From contig NZ_OU957226.1 in assembly GCF_918731615.1 (NCBI RefSeq), positions 3,101,501 through 3,165,500 of the forward strand: DNA of 64,000 bases. The letters are read 5' to 3'. Below the pieces are notes generated by a model. It searched no databases. It was not told where the DNA came from and saw only the letters and a list, made by a program, of their open reading frames with translations. Both the position numbers and the translations under genes were made by a program. The stretch is from Flavobacterium sp. CECT 9288 (GTDB lineage Bacteria > Bacteroidota > Bacteroidia > Flavobacteriales > Flavobacteriaceae). Positions 64,000-64,000 of the stretch are shown piece by piece; within the stretch, counting starts at the first letter, position 1; the number at the start of each line of letters is the position of its first letter.

Positions 64000-64000
64000 T

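Noticed and set aside
1..64000. CRISPR array, rRNA genes, prophage or insertion sequence
   Set aside because: No regularly spaced repeats, rRNA segments, transposase or phage structural genes were seen. The repeats at 4180/9560 are only two long copies and are explained by the frr-end insertions.

Overview
The window is a stretch of a Flavobacterium-like (Bacteroidota, Flavobacteriia) chromosome. The evidence is low-GC DNA with A-rich starts and no clear Shine-Dalgarno sites, several promoters of the Bacteroidota form TTG-N19/21-TAnnTTTG, a type IX secretion (T9SS) cargo protein with a C-terminal sorting domain, PepSY-like secreted repeats, MMPL/RND and T9SS-era envelope genes, and an sdhCAB / aceBA / accBC-fabH layout familiar from flavobacteria. 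Family assignments come from reading motifs only; no search was run.

Layout. 1-1.2 kb: end of pyrH and all of frr. 1.2-9.9 kb: an accessory island wedged between frr and a ybjQ-like gene. It holds two long lipoproteins that share about 330 nearly identical N-terminal residues but carry unrelated C-terminal toxin-like domains (a Tae4-type peptidoglycan amidase and an HExxH zinc metallopeptidase), each followed by a small exported putative immunity gene. Behind the second come two orphan toxin tails and three more immunity paralogues. The 3' end of frr (last 13 codons plus terminator) is present three times, once in frr and once at the right end of each cassette block, still encoding the same 13 residues with synonymous changes, as expected of repeated insertion at the 3' end of frr. 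The first toxin gene is preceded by a start codon followed by eight AAAC units, placing the lipoprotein one repeat unit out of frame: a classical phase-variation architecture. This island is the main candidate for an undescribed system.

9.9-25 kb: housekeeping genes, mostly on the minus strand (ybjQ-like, a Cys-rich protein, MFS exporter, recJ, HopJ-family protein, flavin amine oxidase, rsmI, acidic protein; then tdk; Uma2-family protein, rpoN, asnS; SpoU methyltransferase; MMPL/RND exporter). 25-33 kb: CPA2 antiporter plus SMR exporter, lpxH-queD, T9SS cargo protein with a small membrane partner. 33-42 kb: enoyl-CoA hydratase, tRNA-Ala, mtgA, FAD oxidoreductase, S9 peptidase, hybrid histidine kinase convergent with an NtrC-type sigma-54 regulator, and tandem PepSY-like genes. 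42-49 kb: accC-accB-fabH, rpmF-DUF177, pdxA, ribE, a CAU tRNA. 49-56.5 kb: methylmalonyl-CoA epimerase, Ig-like lipoprotein, omega-amidase, secreted protein, sdhCAB. 57-64 kb: HMG-CoA synthase-family gene, a RamB/ScfR-type regulator divergent from aceB-aceA (glyoxylate shunt), and a BNR/sortilin-like protein running off the right edge.

Working together: fatty-acid initiation (accB, accC, fabH), lipid A (lpxH) and peptidoglycan (mtgA) build the envelope. sdhCAB, aceBA and the epimerase connect acetate/propionate metabolism to the TCA and glyoxylate cycles under a linked regulator. The sensor kinase / NtrC pair would act through the RpoN also encoded here. The island is a likely competition module on the cell surface.
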